The notes under the pieces: model-generated
The model's input: the letters and a program-made list of their open reading frames with translations, nothing else
Databases searched by the model: none
What the model was told of the DNA's origin: nothing
Part shown: piece after piece, positions 15,301 to 27,300 of the stretch
Layout: the number at the start of each line of letters is the position of its first letter
Numbering within the stretch: the first letter of the stretch is position 1
NCBI GenBank assembly: GCA_002633025.1
Contig: NMRB01001460.1
Span: forward strand, 95,261 to 159,260
Direction of reading: 5' to 3'
Length of the DNA: 64,000 nt
From: Notospermus geniculatus
Lineage: Eukaryota; Nemertea; Pilidiophora; Heteronemertea; Lineidae
Program-made: the position numbers and the translations under genes

Positions 15301-18300
15301 AGCTTCACTTTGTCAATCAAAATCAAATCCACTCTGTCAAGAGTGGCGCCCTACAAAGAATGAAGTACCACCTACGAGCTTCAAGCTTGAAGAATGAGCT
15401 ATTTGAAAGAACTCAACATCTTCAAAAAAACAATCACATGGAGACCAGCCATGAGCAACCACCAGCCATCCTGAGGTAATCAGTGGTTCTTTACTGCTTG
15501 CTCCCTACGTCCGGTGACATGCGGAGTGAGCGCTAAGAACATCTGTTACCTCAGGATACCACCAGCAACTGGTCAATTGGTTAATGTAGCAGTAATATTG
15601 ACATTTGTCTTCAGCATCTTTGTCTGAAATTAGGCCATCTTCTATCCTACCCTCGGGACATGTCATCTTTCCAAGAATCAATTTCCCTCCCCACAATATT
15701 TTTATGTTCCAGTTCATGTATAACACAACCGACATTGCATGGAGTGTATCTTGCCGACTGAAAATAGCAGAAGTTTCTACAGAAGAAGCTTCGCGGTCGG
15801 CGGGAATAATACTTGCATCAGGAAAAAGAGTCCTATTGTTGAACTATATTTATGTATAATCCATTACTTCTGGACTCTTAAGTAATGAGTGATACACCAG
15901 AGCAGTTTAACCCCTTTAGAAAGAGGGGGAAATGCCTACTTCTACCAAAAGGTAAACAATTTCAAACCATACAAGGAAACTTTGGTTAGCAAACGGAGGA
16001 AACACCATTGGTGACTGCGAAACCAGCTTCTGCCACAGCTCTTTCATTGGTGACTGCCAAAGCAGATTCATTGGTGACTGCCAAAGCAGTTTCATTGGTG
16101 ACTGCCAAAGCAGCTTCATTGCTGACTGCCAAAGCAGCTTCATTGCTGACTGCCAAAGCAGCTTCATTGCTGACTGCCAAAGCAGCTTCATTGCTGACTG
16201 CCAAAGCAGCTTCACTGGAGACTGCCAAAGCAGCTTCATTGGTGACGGCCAAAGCAGCCTCATTGATGATTGCCAAAGCAGGTTCACTGGTGATGGTCAA
16301 AGCAACCAGATTGGTGACTGCCAAAGTTTGACATAGTGGGGAGGGGGGTGAGCTGACCAGTGCCTAATCTTCAGTCCCCCCCCCCCACAGGTGACCTTGG
16401 GCCGCAGGATGAAGACGTTGTGCAAGACCTCATGAAAGAAGGAAATGAGATTCTCCAAAAACACAAGGAAAGTCAATACCGCTGTGATGGCCAAGACATC
16501 TGATCCACTGCCAATAATGATCTTGGGGAATCTACATGTAGCTTCAAATTCCATCTAGATTGCAGAAAACTGCAAGAGTACCGGGTATCGATTTTTCAGA
16601 TTTTGTCTCTGTTTTACATCTTTCTTCTCCTCCTTCAAGCAATAAAACTGTTATTCATTTAAGATGTCCTCTCAACCAATTTCATATCTTGGAAAGGTCA
16701 AATTGTTATGTCAAAGTAACGTCAAGTGTAATTTGTAGATTGGGGGGCCGTGATCGCCATCTGATCGTCTACGAGATTGGTACGATGAAACAGATGGTGA
16801 ACTCTCTCGTAGGCAGGGAGCAGACTTAAGAAGTGGACGTTTTTTTTATCCCTGTCTACCTCCTTGAGACAGAGCAATCAATAGAAGGGACATAACATAC
16901 TGATAGAGGTAAAGCAGTGCTGCCATGAAAAGGAGCAGAAATCTGAGGTATACCAATCATCTGACTGAACCCTCTCTCGCCATACCATTTGGAGAGGGTT
17001 ACACAAAATGTATGAATGGGGAAAGCCCACACATGATCAGTCCTTATCAGAGGTTGTACAAGATCATAGCATATTCACGGACAGTCACAGTGAATTCAGG
17101 AGACTATGATGTTGGTGAATTTTCTCGCAGGAGAAATGATCAAACATCACCAGTTTGACTGGACCCACGCTTTGAATGCCGAGGCTGAGACCAAGCAGTA
17201 CACATGAAGGGTTTAAACAAGGGACGACCAGGAAAACACCTAAGACAGGACCACCACAAGATTGCCATCACAAAACACTCTACGCTCTCACTTTCCCAGA
17301 CTAGAGTGCTTCCCCCACCAAATATTGTCCATCGGAGACTGGTTTCATTGACTTCACTGACACTGGAGCTTCTGATCCGTAATCTCCCAGCACACAAACA
17401 AAAGATCTCCAAAATCGAATTCAGGAGAAATCATCCACGAATTCCAGAACTCAAAATGCCATCCCACGTGATCCCTGAACCTCCCTTGTTGTGGTCAGGT
17501 GAAATGAAATCATAATCCAGACATTTTCAAAGAATATCTAAAATAATAATAAACAAACAGAATCCAAGGAGACTTCATCAAAGTTTGACTCCACACCCAA
17601 ACAGATTTTTTTCAATTTATCCAAACACAATGCTGAAGGAAATCAACCCATCACAAAAGTTTTTGCCACTTATCCACATCCTCTGAATATCGTACTGTTA
17701 CTTAGCGAGCATCAATCCCATCTCTGCCGGTACCGAGCCTGCTGGATCATTAGCGTAGCATCGTCTACTGTACCGAGACTCAAGACTGAGCAAGCGACAC
17801 CGGTGATTACCTAAGCTGGCCACTCAACAAGCAGACGATGTGATGCCTTCAACAACATGTCCAATGTCACACTTGATATTGTCAAGGAAATGGAATCATC
17901 TGCCAGTTGGTTTACAACTCAAAATTTCTCACAGACAATTTTAAGAATAACAATGTGGATTACGAGCCATTAACATCCACAAGCCAAGACAAGGGGTAAC
18001 CAACAGAATCCCATTTGTTATGCCCCTAGAGGATTAGTGTTTGTTGTATTTTTGAATAATGATATTGACACCAACTTTGTACAACACGGCCATTGGCCAA
18101 TTTTTACTAAAACAACATGTACGTCAGTTTCCCCCAGGATGCCATTGCCTGAGTGATTCCTTTTCTTCTGTTTGGGTGTGTGGCTTTATAGAGGTTTTCT
18201 GCCTTGACTCTGGGCAGTTCAAGTTGTCATCTCCTCCTGTTCAATGCCATGCTCTTCTAGTCCATGGTGAGCTACTCGTTTTGTATGTCAGTGATTCCCC

Positions 18301-21300
18301 TAGCAATAAATGGAGTGGCGCGGCGCCATGCCCTTGCCGGGTCCCGCCACTCTGCCCTTTTTGCCAAAAAATCCCGCCACGCGGCCCCCAACTCTGCCGC
18401 CAAACGGCCCGTCATAACACGCCCAGTCATTCCTGCTGTGTCTGCCACTGACGATCTTTTTCGCGCCCCGCCTCGTTCTGAATCTCTGGATTTCTCATCG
18501 CCCGTATGCACCCCCACCGGCTTACACACGATCGCAGGCTCGTCTGGTCTCCTATGGCGGGGGTGCAAACATTAGACTCGACAGCAGCATATATTTGAAT
18601 AATAACGATGCGCAGATAAATGAATTCGCGACGAGAAGTGCGCATCACTAACACCAAGGCACTGGCGAGTTTGCCGACGATCCCGACTTGAGGATAGCTT
18701 TCACTTCCACAGTGTCCTGAACTTTTGATTTTATTTCTCTGGGATGGAAAGAAATCGCCTCAAAAACTGTTTGGTTGGATTCCCACTGAAATTTCCTTTC
18801 CAATGACATAAAGCTTGCCCGTCTTGGTCATTTTTATGAAGAGATATTTACTTGATTTGTGTGAATAGGCTACAACCGACAGTGGCCGCCAGAGTTGGCT
18901 TCCCGCCAAGCATGCAGACATCTCCATGAGTGTGTGCCTACGATGTTTCTGGTCAGCCGGTCTGACTAATTAACAGAAATAAGCTATGATGGACACTATG
19001 AGAGGTTAAATAAAATTGGGTGTTTTGTTCAATACTCTGTTGATTTCATTGCAAGCTTTACTTAGATTAATCATTTTGGAGGCTGCCCTCTTTGATGTCA
19101 TGCTATCTGGATGGAGCCTCGCATGAGGTACGAGGCAAGTGAATTCGGCCCTTGTGGATGAAAACTTCTGCTGTAGTTGCCCCCGTTGGAACCCAATCAC
19201 GCCGGAAAGTGCCCCTTTATAGAAGCCCCACCCTGCCCCTCCAACATCCTGGGGGAATCACTGTATGTTCTTTTTTTGTTTCTGACTAATTTCCAAATGC
19301 TTTACTGTTTCAGCCTATTTTTTTGTCTAAGTTTGTTGGGTTCATTTAGCCTGGATTTGGGGCCGAGTCTGTCCCAGTTTTGGTGTTTTCCATTATAATC
19401 AAAGCTAACCTACCTTTGCATAGTTCTGAACTTGTGTCTGTAAGTCGGCATTCTGCTGGACAAGTTCTTTCTTTTCTAGTGACACATTTTTGACAGCATT
19501 TTCCTGAAACGACAAAGAAGCCCAGGTTACATGTATACAGAGTCTGAGAATCATTTTACCATCACCAGCTGATGATGATGTAACAACATTGCTCAGACCA
19601 AAAGTCGGCAATTTCTTCAAGTTCATCAAAAGCAAGCTACAATGGTGACACCTTGATTACTTGCAATGAATTACTCATATCATCTCGGTCTCATCAGCTG
19701 GGAGGGATTTCCCCCACAAACAGAACAATCTACTTCAGTTTGAAATGGACAGATTTCTGGTTCCACAGTGCCCTAAAGTCACCCCTCCACATAAGAGTTT
19801 TCTAATTGTGCAAGTTGGCTCTCAATGGGTGGTTCACCACTGTTGGCTCCCTCTACGCCACGGATGGCCAATGACACCAACGACTGCCCATAGTTTTCCA
19901 TGGTTGAGTTACCCATAGAGAGCCAACTTGTGGGAGAAACCCTCATGTGGAATGGCTGCTCAAACCTGTGGGTTCAGCACTAGTATGCAGAGACATGCCA
20001 CTACCAGGTTAATATGGTTGTTAGTCCATCATCATAGCAACTTTAATGTCATGTTAGATCTCATGCTACAGGTGGTGAATTCACACAGATTGACAGTCAT
20101 TCCAATATCAAACGACTGAAATTTGGTGTCCTTATAAAGGTGTCCTCTTGACAGAGGTGTCTGTTGAAGCAGGTTAGACTGTATTGTACTTCATAGTATC
20201 TTGGATACCATCATCATCATCATCCTGCAGCAGCAGCAGATGAGAGCAGGAGATAATCTGTTAGTTTTCAATCCAGCCAATAGACAGAAGCACTGCTATG
20301 TACAGCTTGGGTTCCATTCATAAGGACGCATCAAGTGGATCACGGGAGAATGCTCGTCACCTCAAACATCGGTGCAGTATGAAGGAATGTGGATAAGGAA
20401 TATATCAGAGCTTCTGTCTGTGAGGTAGAATATTTGGCAGAAGCAAAGTGCTGCTCCACGTGAGAGTTTTGCAATGCAATTTGGCTCTCTCAAGGGCAAT
20501 GCACTGAATCATGTTGGTTTCCTTTTGGCTTACGCCAAAATCAAGGACACAAACTGAGGTTTCTTTCGTAAAGTTGGCCATTGAGTACCAACTCGCACAA
20601 GGAAATTCACACGCAGAATGGCAGAGCAGCGCCTTTAAATGTCTTAGAATATAAAGTTGGTCTCTTGGAGATGATTGATGCTGACCATGGGAATTAGGGT
20701 TTTTAGCATTTTCACTCAATCTTCCATAAGAAGGCATTTGCCTATAAATCATAGTACCGGTATATACATGTATCATCATCAGCCCGGATTTGTCCCAATT
20801 TTTAAGGCATCAACAGGCTCCGTAGCAAATGCAGCTCACCAGATGGGATGCTAACATCCATCACCGACTGATACTCAATCTCGGTTTTTTATTCACCATC
20901 ATCTAAGAGGAAGCTGAGCTTGTTACTATGGCGACATCTTCCTCAAGAAGGGTAGATATGTTAGTACTGATAGTAGGGCACAAGCTCTGTTCTCAAGCAA
21001 CTTTGAAGTAGGAGTTCTCTCAGCTGATTCCAATAGCATTGAAATGAAACTGTAAGCATTGTTCGAATTTGCTGGCCTTTAAATACCACTAGCAGCATCC
21101 ATTGAGTCTTCAGAAATCTGGCTGCAGGGTTGTGGCATGCTCATTACTGCCCTCCCAGTCCCATGGAAAAAGACAGCACTTTTCCACTAAGGATCAGAGG
21201 GAGCAATGTTGATTGCAGAAATAGCTATTCTCTACACTTTAGTGTACTGGTAATACATGATATAGCTGTTTCTTTCACTGACCACACCCCACTGATCCCA

Positions 21301-24300
21301 AGTGAAGATACTGCCTTTGACCTTTGAGGGCAGTATACTCATAACCTGCCCAGGATGAGAAAGTCACCAAAACATGCATTTCTGGCACTTCAAGCTGAGA
21401 GTCTCCTCTATTCTCTAGTTTTGTACAACAAACCTTTTCTTGCTCCTGCTGGATGAAGAAAGCATGAAAAGTCAGTGCAATGCTCCAGAAAATATCATAT
21501 TTGACATTTGTACAATGTACCTGAGACTTATCATTTTTATCAAAAGCACTACATCTGTAGAGCAGAGTGACAAACATGACATCAGGTCTACTGACTGTCA
21601 TCGGCAATTTTCTGCATCACAGGAAGAAAATGGTGTCACCTTATCACGAGCCAAGGAAACCTGGGGCCATATTCACGAAGCCTTCACAACTTTGCGTGCA
21701 TGCAAGTCTATTGTTTGGCTGCACATGCCCTATTGTTCACTCACTGCCTTACAATAGATTTGTGTGCACGCAAAGTTGCGAAGGCTTCATGAATATGGCC
21801 CCGGGATTCAAACCTGCAACTTTAGGTTATAGACACCAATATCTTCGCTGCACCACTCTGGGACCCTAACTGGGGAAAAGGGTTAGAGGACAATTTGTCC
21901 GGGGATGAATTGTCCTAGAGCCGGGGGAAAGTATGGGAACACTGACTACATCATCCTCTGTTAAGGCCTTCACTCTTGCGCATTTCAGGCGGCGTTCAGC
22001 AGTAAGGCCTTTGTATTTTTACCGCACTGCCTCCATACGATCGAAAATCACACTGCAATCTGGACAAGAGTGTGACCTCCAAGGAGCAGAAGCACGAGTC
22101 AATTTTTCCCGTGCTCCACGTAGAGTATGATCAACTTTCACTTACCAAATCGTTGACCTTTTTCTGTGTAGTTTGTATCTCCTTCTGCAGCTGTGCGCAA
22201 CGTGTCTCCTTGTCTTTCAGTTCATTCTCTTTTCGTTTCAACGCGCCGTCAACATTTCGCTGAGATTCCTCTATATTCTTTTGCAACTGAGAACACCTTA
22301 ACTCCTTTTCTCTAAGCTCGGCCTCCTTGCGTTTTAATTCCTCTTTAACCTGTGCCCTGGAATGTTGGATCTCCTTCTCTAACTCCACACACTTGGAATC
22401 CTTCTCCTTCAACTCCTCATCCTTCCGTCGTAACTCTTCTGTCACCTTCTGCTGTGATTTTTCAGATTCTATCTGCAACTGTTGACAATACGTNNNNNNN
22501 NNNNNNNNNNNNNNNNNNNNNNNNNNNNNNNNNNNNNNNNNNNNNNNNNNNNNNNNNNNNNNNNNNNNNNNNNNNNNNNNNNNNNNNNNNNNNNNNNNNN
22601 NNNNNNNNNNNNNNNNNNNNNNNNNNNNNNNNNNNNNNNNNNNNNNNNNNNNNNNNNNNNNNNNNNNNNNNNNNNNNNNNNNNNNNNNNNNNNNNNNNNN
22701 NNNNNNNNNNNNNNNNNNNNNNNNNNNNNNNNNNNNNNNNNNNNNNNNNNNNNNNNNNNNNNNNNNNNNNNNNNNNNNNNNNNNNNNNNNNNNNNNNNNN
22801 NNNNNNNNNNNNNNNNNNNNNNNNNNNNNNNNNNNNNNNNNNNNNNNNNNNNNNNNNNNNNNNNNNNCAAGTCATACAACACTACAGGTAGAGTAAGAAA
22901 AGAACTCAAGAGTTCAGAGGTTTATTTCATTCAACAATAAAAACTCTCTTAATAAAACACTCACGACCATCTCAGCAGTTATTGCACATTTACACTTGAT
23001 CTTTATCAGAAAGTGCTCTTTAATCAAAGTTTCTTTGAGAAGTTGGCTGCTTCTGTTTCATATTAACTTTTTAACTCACTCATCACTCAGATACTACTTC
23101 TTTAGGATGAGACTGTAACCAATATGGTTTTTAAATGATTTCTACAGTAGTGACACCTATCCACGGTGGTCAAAAGTTCTCCACTACTTCTGCAGATGAC
23201 AGTTGAGAGAACACAGCACGTCTTCAGGCCACTCAACTGAGATATTGCTTACTCTAACGCCAAACCAAATCATAAGTGAAGTCACGAACAAACATATCGT
23301 AATCAGACACCACTGGTCCATCCGTGCGTGCTGGGATCGGATACCAATCTAGGTACATGATGTGTTCACTTTAGTCGTGGATATGGAGGCTGGCGTGATG
23401 CAGAGATCTGTCAAATCGGTACATCATGACATGATCTTTATTGATCAGTTGGTGTCACGAAGGAAAACAGCAAGGGGGCATATAAATACATCGTCATCGA
23501 GCTTATGTAATACCGTATTTACTTTATTCTGTAGTACGTCAGCTTGATTGTGTCACTGATTTTGTTAAGAAAGCTAATGAATGGTCATGAGCATCTTATA
23601 GTCACAGTGTTGGGTAATATCATGATATTGACGGAATTTCAAAAGTACAAAGCCCTGCATGTGCATCCTCCCACAGCAGGGGTTACCTCACTCATCCTCA
23701 TCCACTTTGTCTGCGAGTGTATGAAGAGGAATGAGACCAAAGCCCTGCTGTGGGAGGATGTGCATGTGGGATGACATTTCAGCAGGTCCCACGTCAGCTG
23801 AAAGAAGGGCCAAACTCACTATTTTATCTTTCTCTGCAAGTTTGATCTCTAGTTTCTGGAGTTCACTCTGTAGCAGACGATTGGTGTCTTCCAAGGCTTG
23901 TAGTTTGTCAGCAGTATCGGTGTCCACATACCCTCCACCAAGGCTCTGAAAAATATCAAGGAATAGAAACATTAGGTTTCAATTGCTTAACTTCAGGAAG
24001 GAAGGCTTAACATGAGAAAGGTACATTGTAACTCTTGGTTTCCCTCTAGTGGCACGAAAGTGAACTTCACTATCCTTCACTTGGCCATGTTTGAGGACCC
24101 TGATGTGAAGGAAACTGAAGGGTTGTTAGGGTTCTGGTTCTGAAATCAAGGATGAGGAACCAAACACAGAAGAGGCTTGTCAGTTTTTGCCAAGAAAGAG
24201 TGGGCATTTTTAAGGGCACCAAGTCAAAATCACAACAGCGCTTGTTAACAACTAAATCAATCATCTGTTCTTCCCTCAGCATGGTAAAGAAACTCAGGTT

Positions 24301-27300
24301 ACCATGGAAACAAATAGGCGCTTTTGAAACAGTGACAAGTTGTGGCTGGTAAGACTCAAGGTGAATCATCACGTGGTGGCTCCCCTTTCGACTTCCTGCT
24401 GCCGTTCTGGAAGGAATATTCTGGTAATCACTGCTAACCCATAGGTGGCGCTCTTTCCTACGTCAGTGATGCTCTTGTCCCTTCAAGGCCCTCCTCCGCA
24501 AGAGTTTTCTCCTGCAAGTTGGCTCTCAACGGGCAATTTGCTATAGAGGCCTTGCAAATGACGTCACAAGCCGCCATGCTGGGGGGCACATACTGCAGAG
24601 GCGCAGCGAAATGTCCCAATGACGTTACGTCAAACACTGGCGTCGCGCACTTCACGCAGGCCACGTCACGGTCAGCTCACACCTCTGCCCACTTGCCCCT
24701 CAGCATGGCCGCCAGGATGACGTCATTGCAAGGCCTCTATTGTTGGGGATCGTGGCATTGCCTCACCCGCACCCACCAGTAAAACGTATTATATTTGCCA
24801 AGATCTTATGAGAGCGAACTTGGACGCCTCGCAGAGCCTCCAAACAATATCTAGCTGTTGATAAAGACTGATTAGGCTAGATATTATTTGCACATGCGTC
24901 CATATTCACAATTGAAACATCACCCAAACTAATATACCACTGAATGAGACTCTCAACTCCTACTGCTACATTATACAGCATCGTGTTTACAGCGTATAAT
25001 GCTAGCGTTGGGCCGGCACGGCACCATATGCATATTGATCTGCGATTAGGCTGTCCCACACATGGGCTAGGAATCCATTTCTCGGGCATGCTACGGGCGA
25101 TCCATCAAGTTCATTAATAGAACTACGGTAATACGTATATTACATTCTCCTCACAAACAAACAAGGGGAGGCCATGAACCAGATATGACAGATCTAGACG
25201 CATTTTCTACCATCATGGCTAGTTGGTCAAATACAGCCTTTTTGAGCACTTCAGTAGAATCTTTCAATTCATGAAAACCATGTAACTTCTGCAATCGTCA
25301 ACATCATAGTCAATACATGTACCTTCCTTGCTCATTGGCACAGAAACATACTGTAAAGCAAGATAATTTCGCGGCTGGAAATTTTCGCGAATCAAGATTT
25401 ATAGACATATTCGCTGCAGGATATTTTCGTGAGTCTCTGCCATTTTTTCAGTTTTCTTTCACGGACCATATTTATCACTTGCCTGTATTTATATTCGCGA
25501 CAGGAAATTTTCGCGACTCATACCAGTACACTCTCGCGAAATTCGCGAAAATTTCCTGCACATGAAATTTTCCTGCTTTACAGTATTGTGAAAGACAGCA
25601 AAACAGATGGTGTCGGGTAATCATGAGAAAGGTGATCAGAAAATTTGTATCAGCAACGATAGCTTCATTGTAAAGGACTGAAAAGTGATTAGCATTTTTG
25701 ATTCCAAATGTATTATGTTGTCCCAAAAGTGTTAATACCCTGTAATATGAAGCCAATGGATTTTCTATCTCAGTCTGTGTTGTGAATGTGACAAGTCTTG
25801 ACTTACAGGTATAAAGACATTGTTCATGTTGAATGGGTGCAACACGAAGACGAACGGATTTGTCACCTTAAACACGCTAGCAACCCTCCATGTCTGTCTC
25901 CACCATGACTGTCATGGTAACAGGAAGACCTCCCACCGCATGGTGACAAGCAAGCAGACACANATACATGTAGGATGCAGGAAACAAGAGATTGAGGTTC
26001 CTGAATTGGCAACTTGTCTATGCAGCACGATATCCTGAACCGCCGTCCGCCGAGTCTAATGTCTTCCTGAGTGATGGTGAATATTGACACATCTGCAATG
26101 TATGATGGTTCTAAAGTGGTTTGGCAATACTTGTTCTGGTTGGAAGGGTGCGTGTATGAAATACTACTGGGATAATGGTGATTGTATGGTGCGAAGAAGC
26201 TCAGGATACCACGGATTTATCAAGAAATATCCTAAGGATAGGAGAAAGTGGAACCTCCCTAAGCAGACACCTCTGTCAGGAAACCTCTCTATTAAGGAAC
26301 ACCTAAGTTCGGTCCCACATGGTCATTTCTATTCATTTTGACCTCTGGAGTCAGGACGCCTCTCAATTTAGGACAGCATCTGACAGTACCAAAGGTGTCC
26401 TTAACAGAGAGGTTCCATTGTATTTTTTATGATCTAAAATGCTCAGAGATGCAATTTCTGGCCAAGCATGACGAAAAATTGTCTGTTGCTGAGAGCAGTG
26501 GGGTTTGGACCCCTGCATCTGCAACCCTAAAAGGACTGAAGGCATTTTTAAAGGAATTCTCGAAGTTGTTTCAACTGAAGATCCATTTTCCTTCCTTCTC
26601 TTGTCCTTTCTTACACCTTATGATTACCTTTGGTAGAAGTTGCAACTGAGGTGCAAAACAGAATTATTCTATCTCAAATATCTTTATCTGTCTGAGAATG
26701 TCAAGAAAAATGGCTCAGAAAAGCAAGGTATTGAAGAAATTCCCTGCTACTCTATCTTTATGCCTCACGGGACTTTTGTCTTGGATGGCATCGTAGCATC
26801 AGCTAAACTACAACCCGACTCGATTACCATTATTGAGTATTTATTACCATGGTGATATTACATATCACATGAATTAGCTTACAACCCACGAATAGTTTCC
26901 TTGGCAATTCCTTAGGACTAGATTCTCATTGCTGTGATAGGTAGACTGGTCTGGCCACGTCACCACAGTGCTGACGGTGGTTTCTAACTTTTGACCACAA
27001 CACAGAGTTCACCGTTGAAGGTGTCTAAGAATCAAATGCTTGGATTTGCCACGGCAGGAAAATCTGTATGATATGATCTCAGTGATTCTACAGTGGAACC
27101 TCCCTTAGCGGACACCTCTGCCAGGAGGACACCTCTCTATTAAGGACACCAAAGCTCAATCCAAAATTGCTCATGTCTCTCTGACCTCTGTAATCAGGAA
27201 AGGACAACACTGCGGTCAGTCCTGAAGGTGTCCTTAGGTGTTCCAATGTATTTTGTCCCAGATGGTACGGTAAAAAATACTGTAGTATTATTCACTAAAG

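Larger units (their letters stand above)
9811..19413. other. RIMBP intron 8, 9.6 kb
   Basis: No supportable exon. Contains foldback elements (10956-11186, 12880-12990, 13390-13748, 14466-14606, 15463-15564), SINE fragments (13107-13215, 14608-14700), tandem repeats (15018-15306, 16004-16327) and the CAG/CTG-ended element at 18289-19263. Confidence 0.6.

Noticed and set aside
15916-16331. Repetitive proteins of about 110-120 residues on both strands
   Set aside because: Produced by the stop-free 24-bp minisatellite; no splice or start context.
22352-22940. Long ORFs of 137-179 codons across 22352-22940
   Set aside because: They run through the 374-N gap; nearly all residues are undefined.
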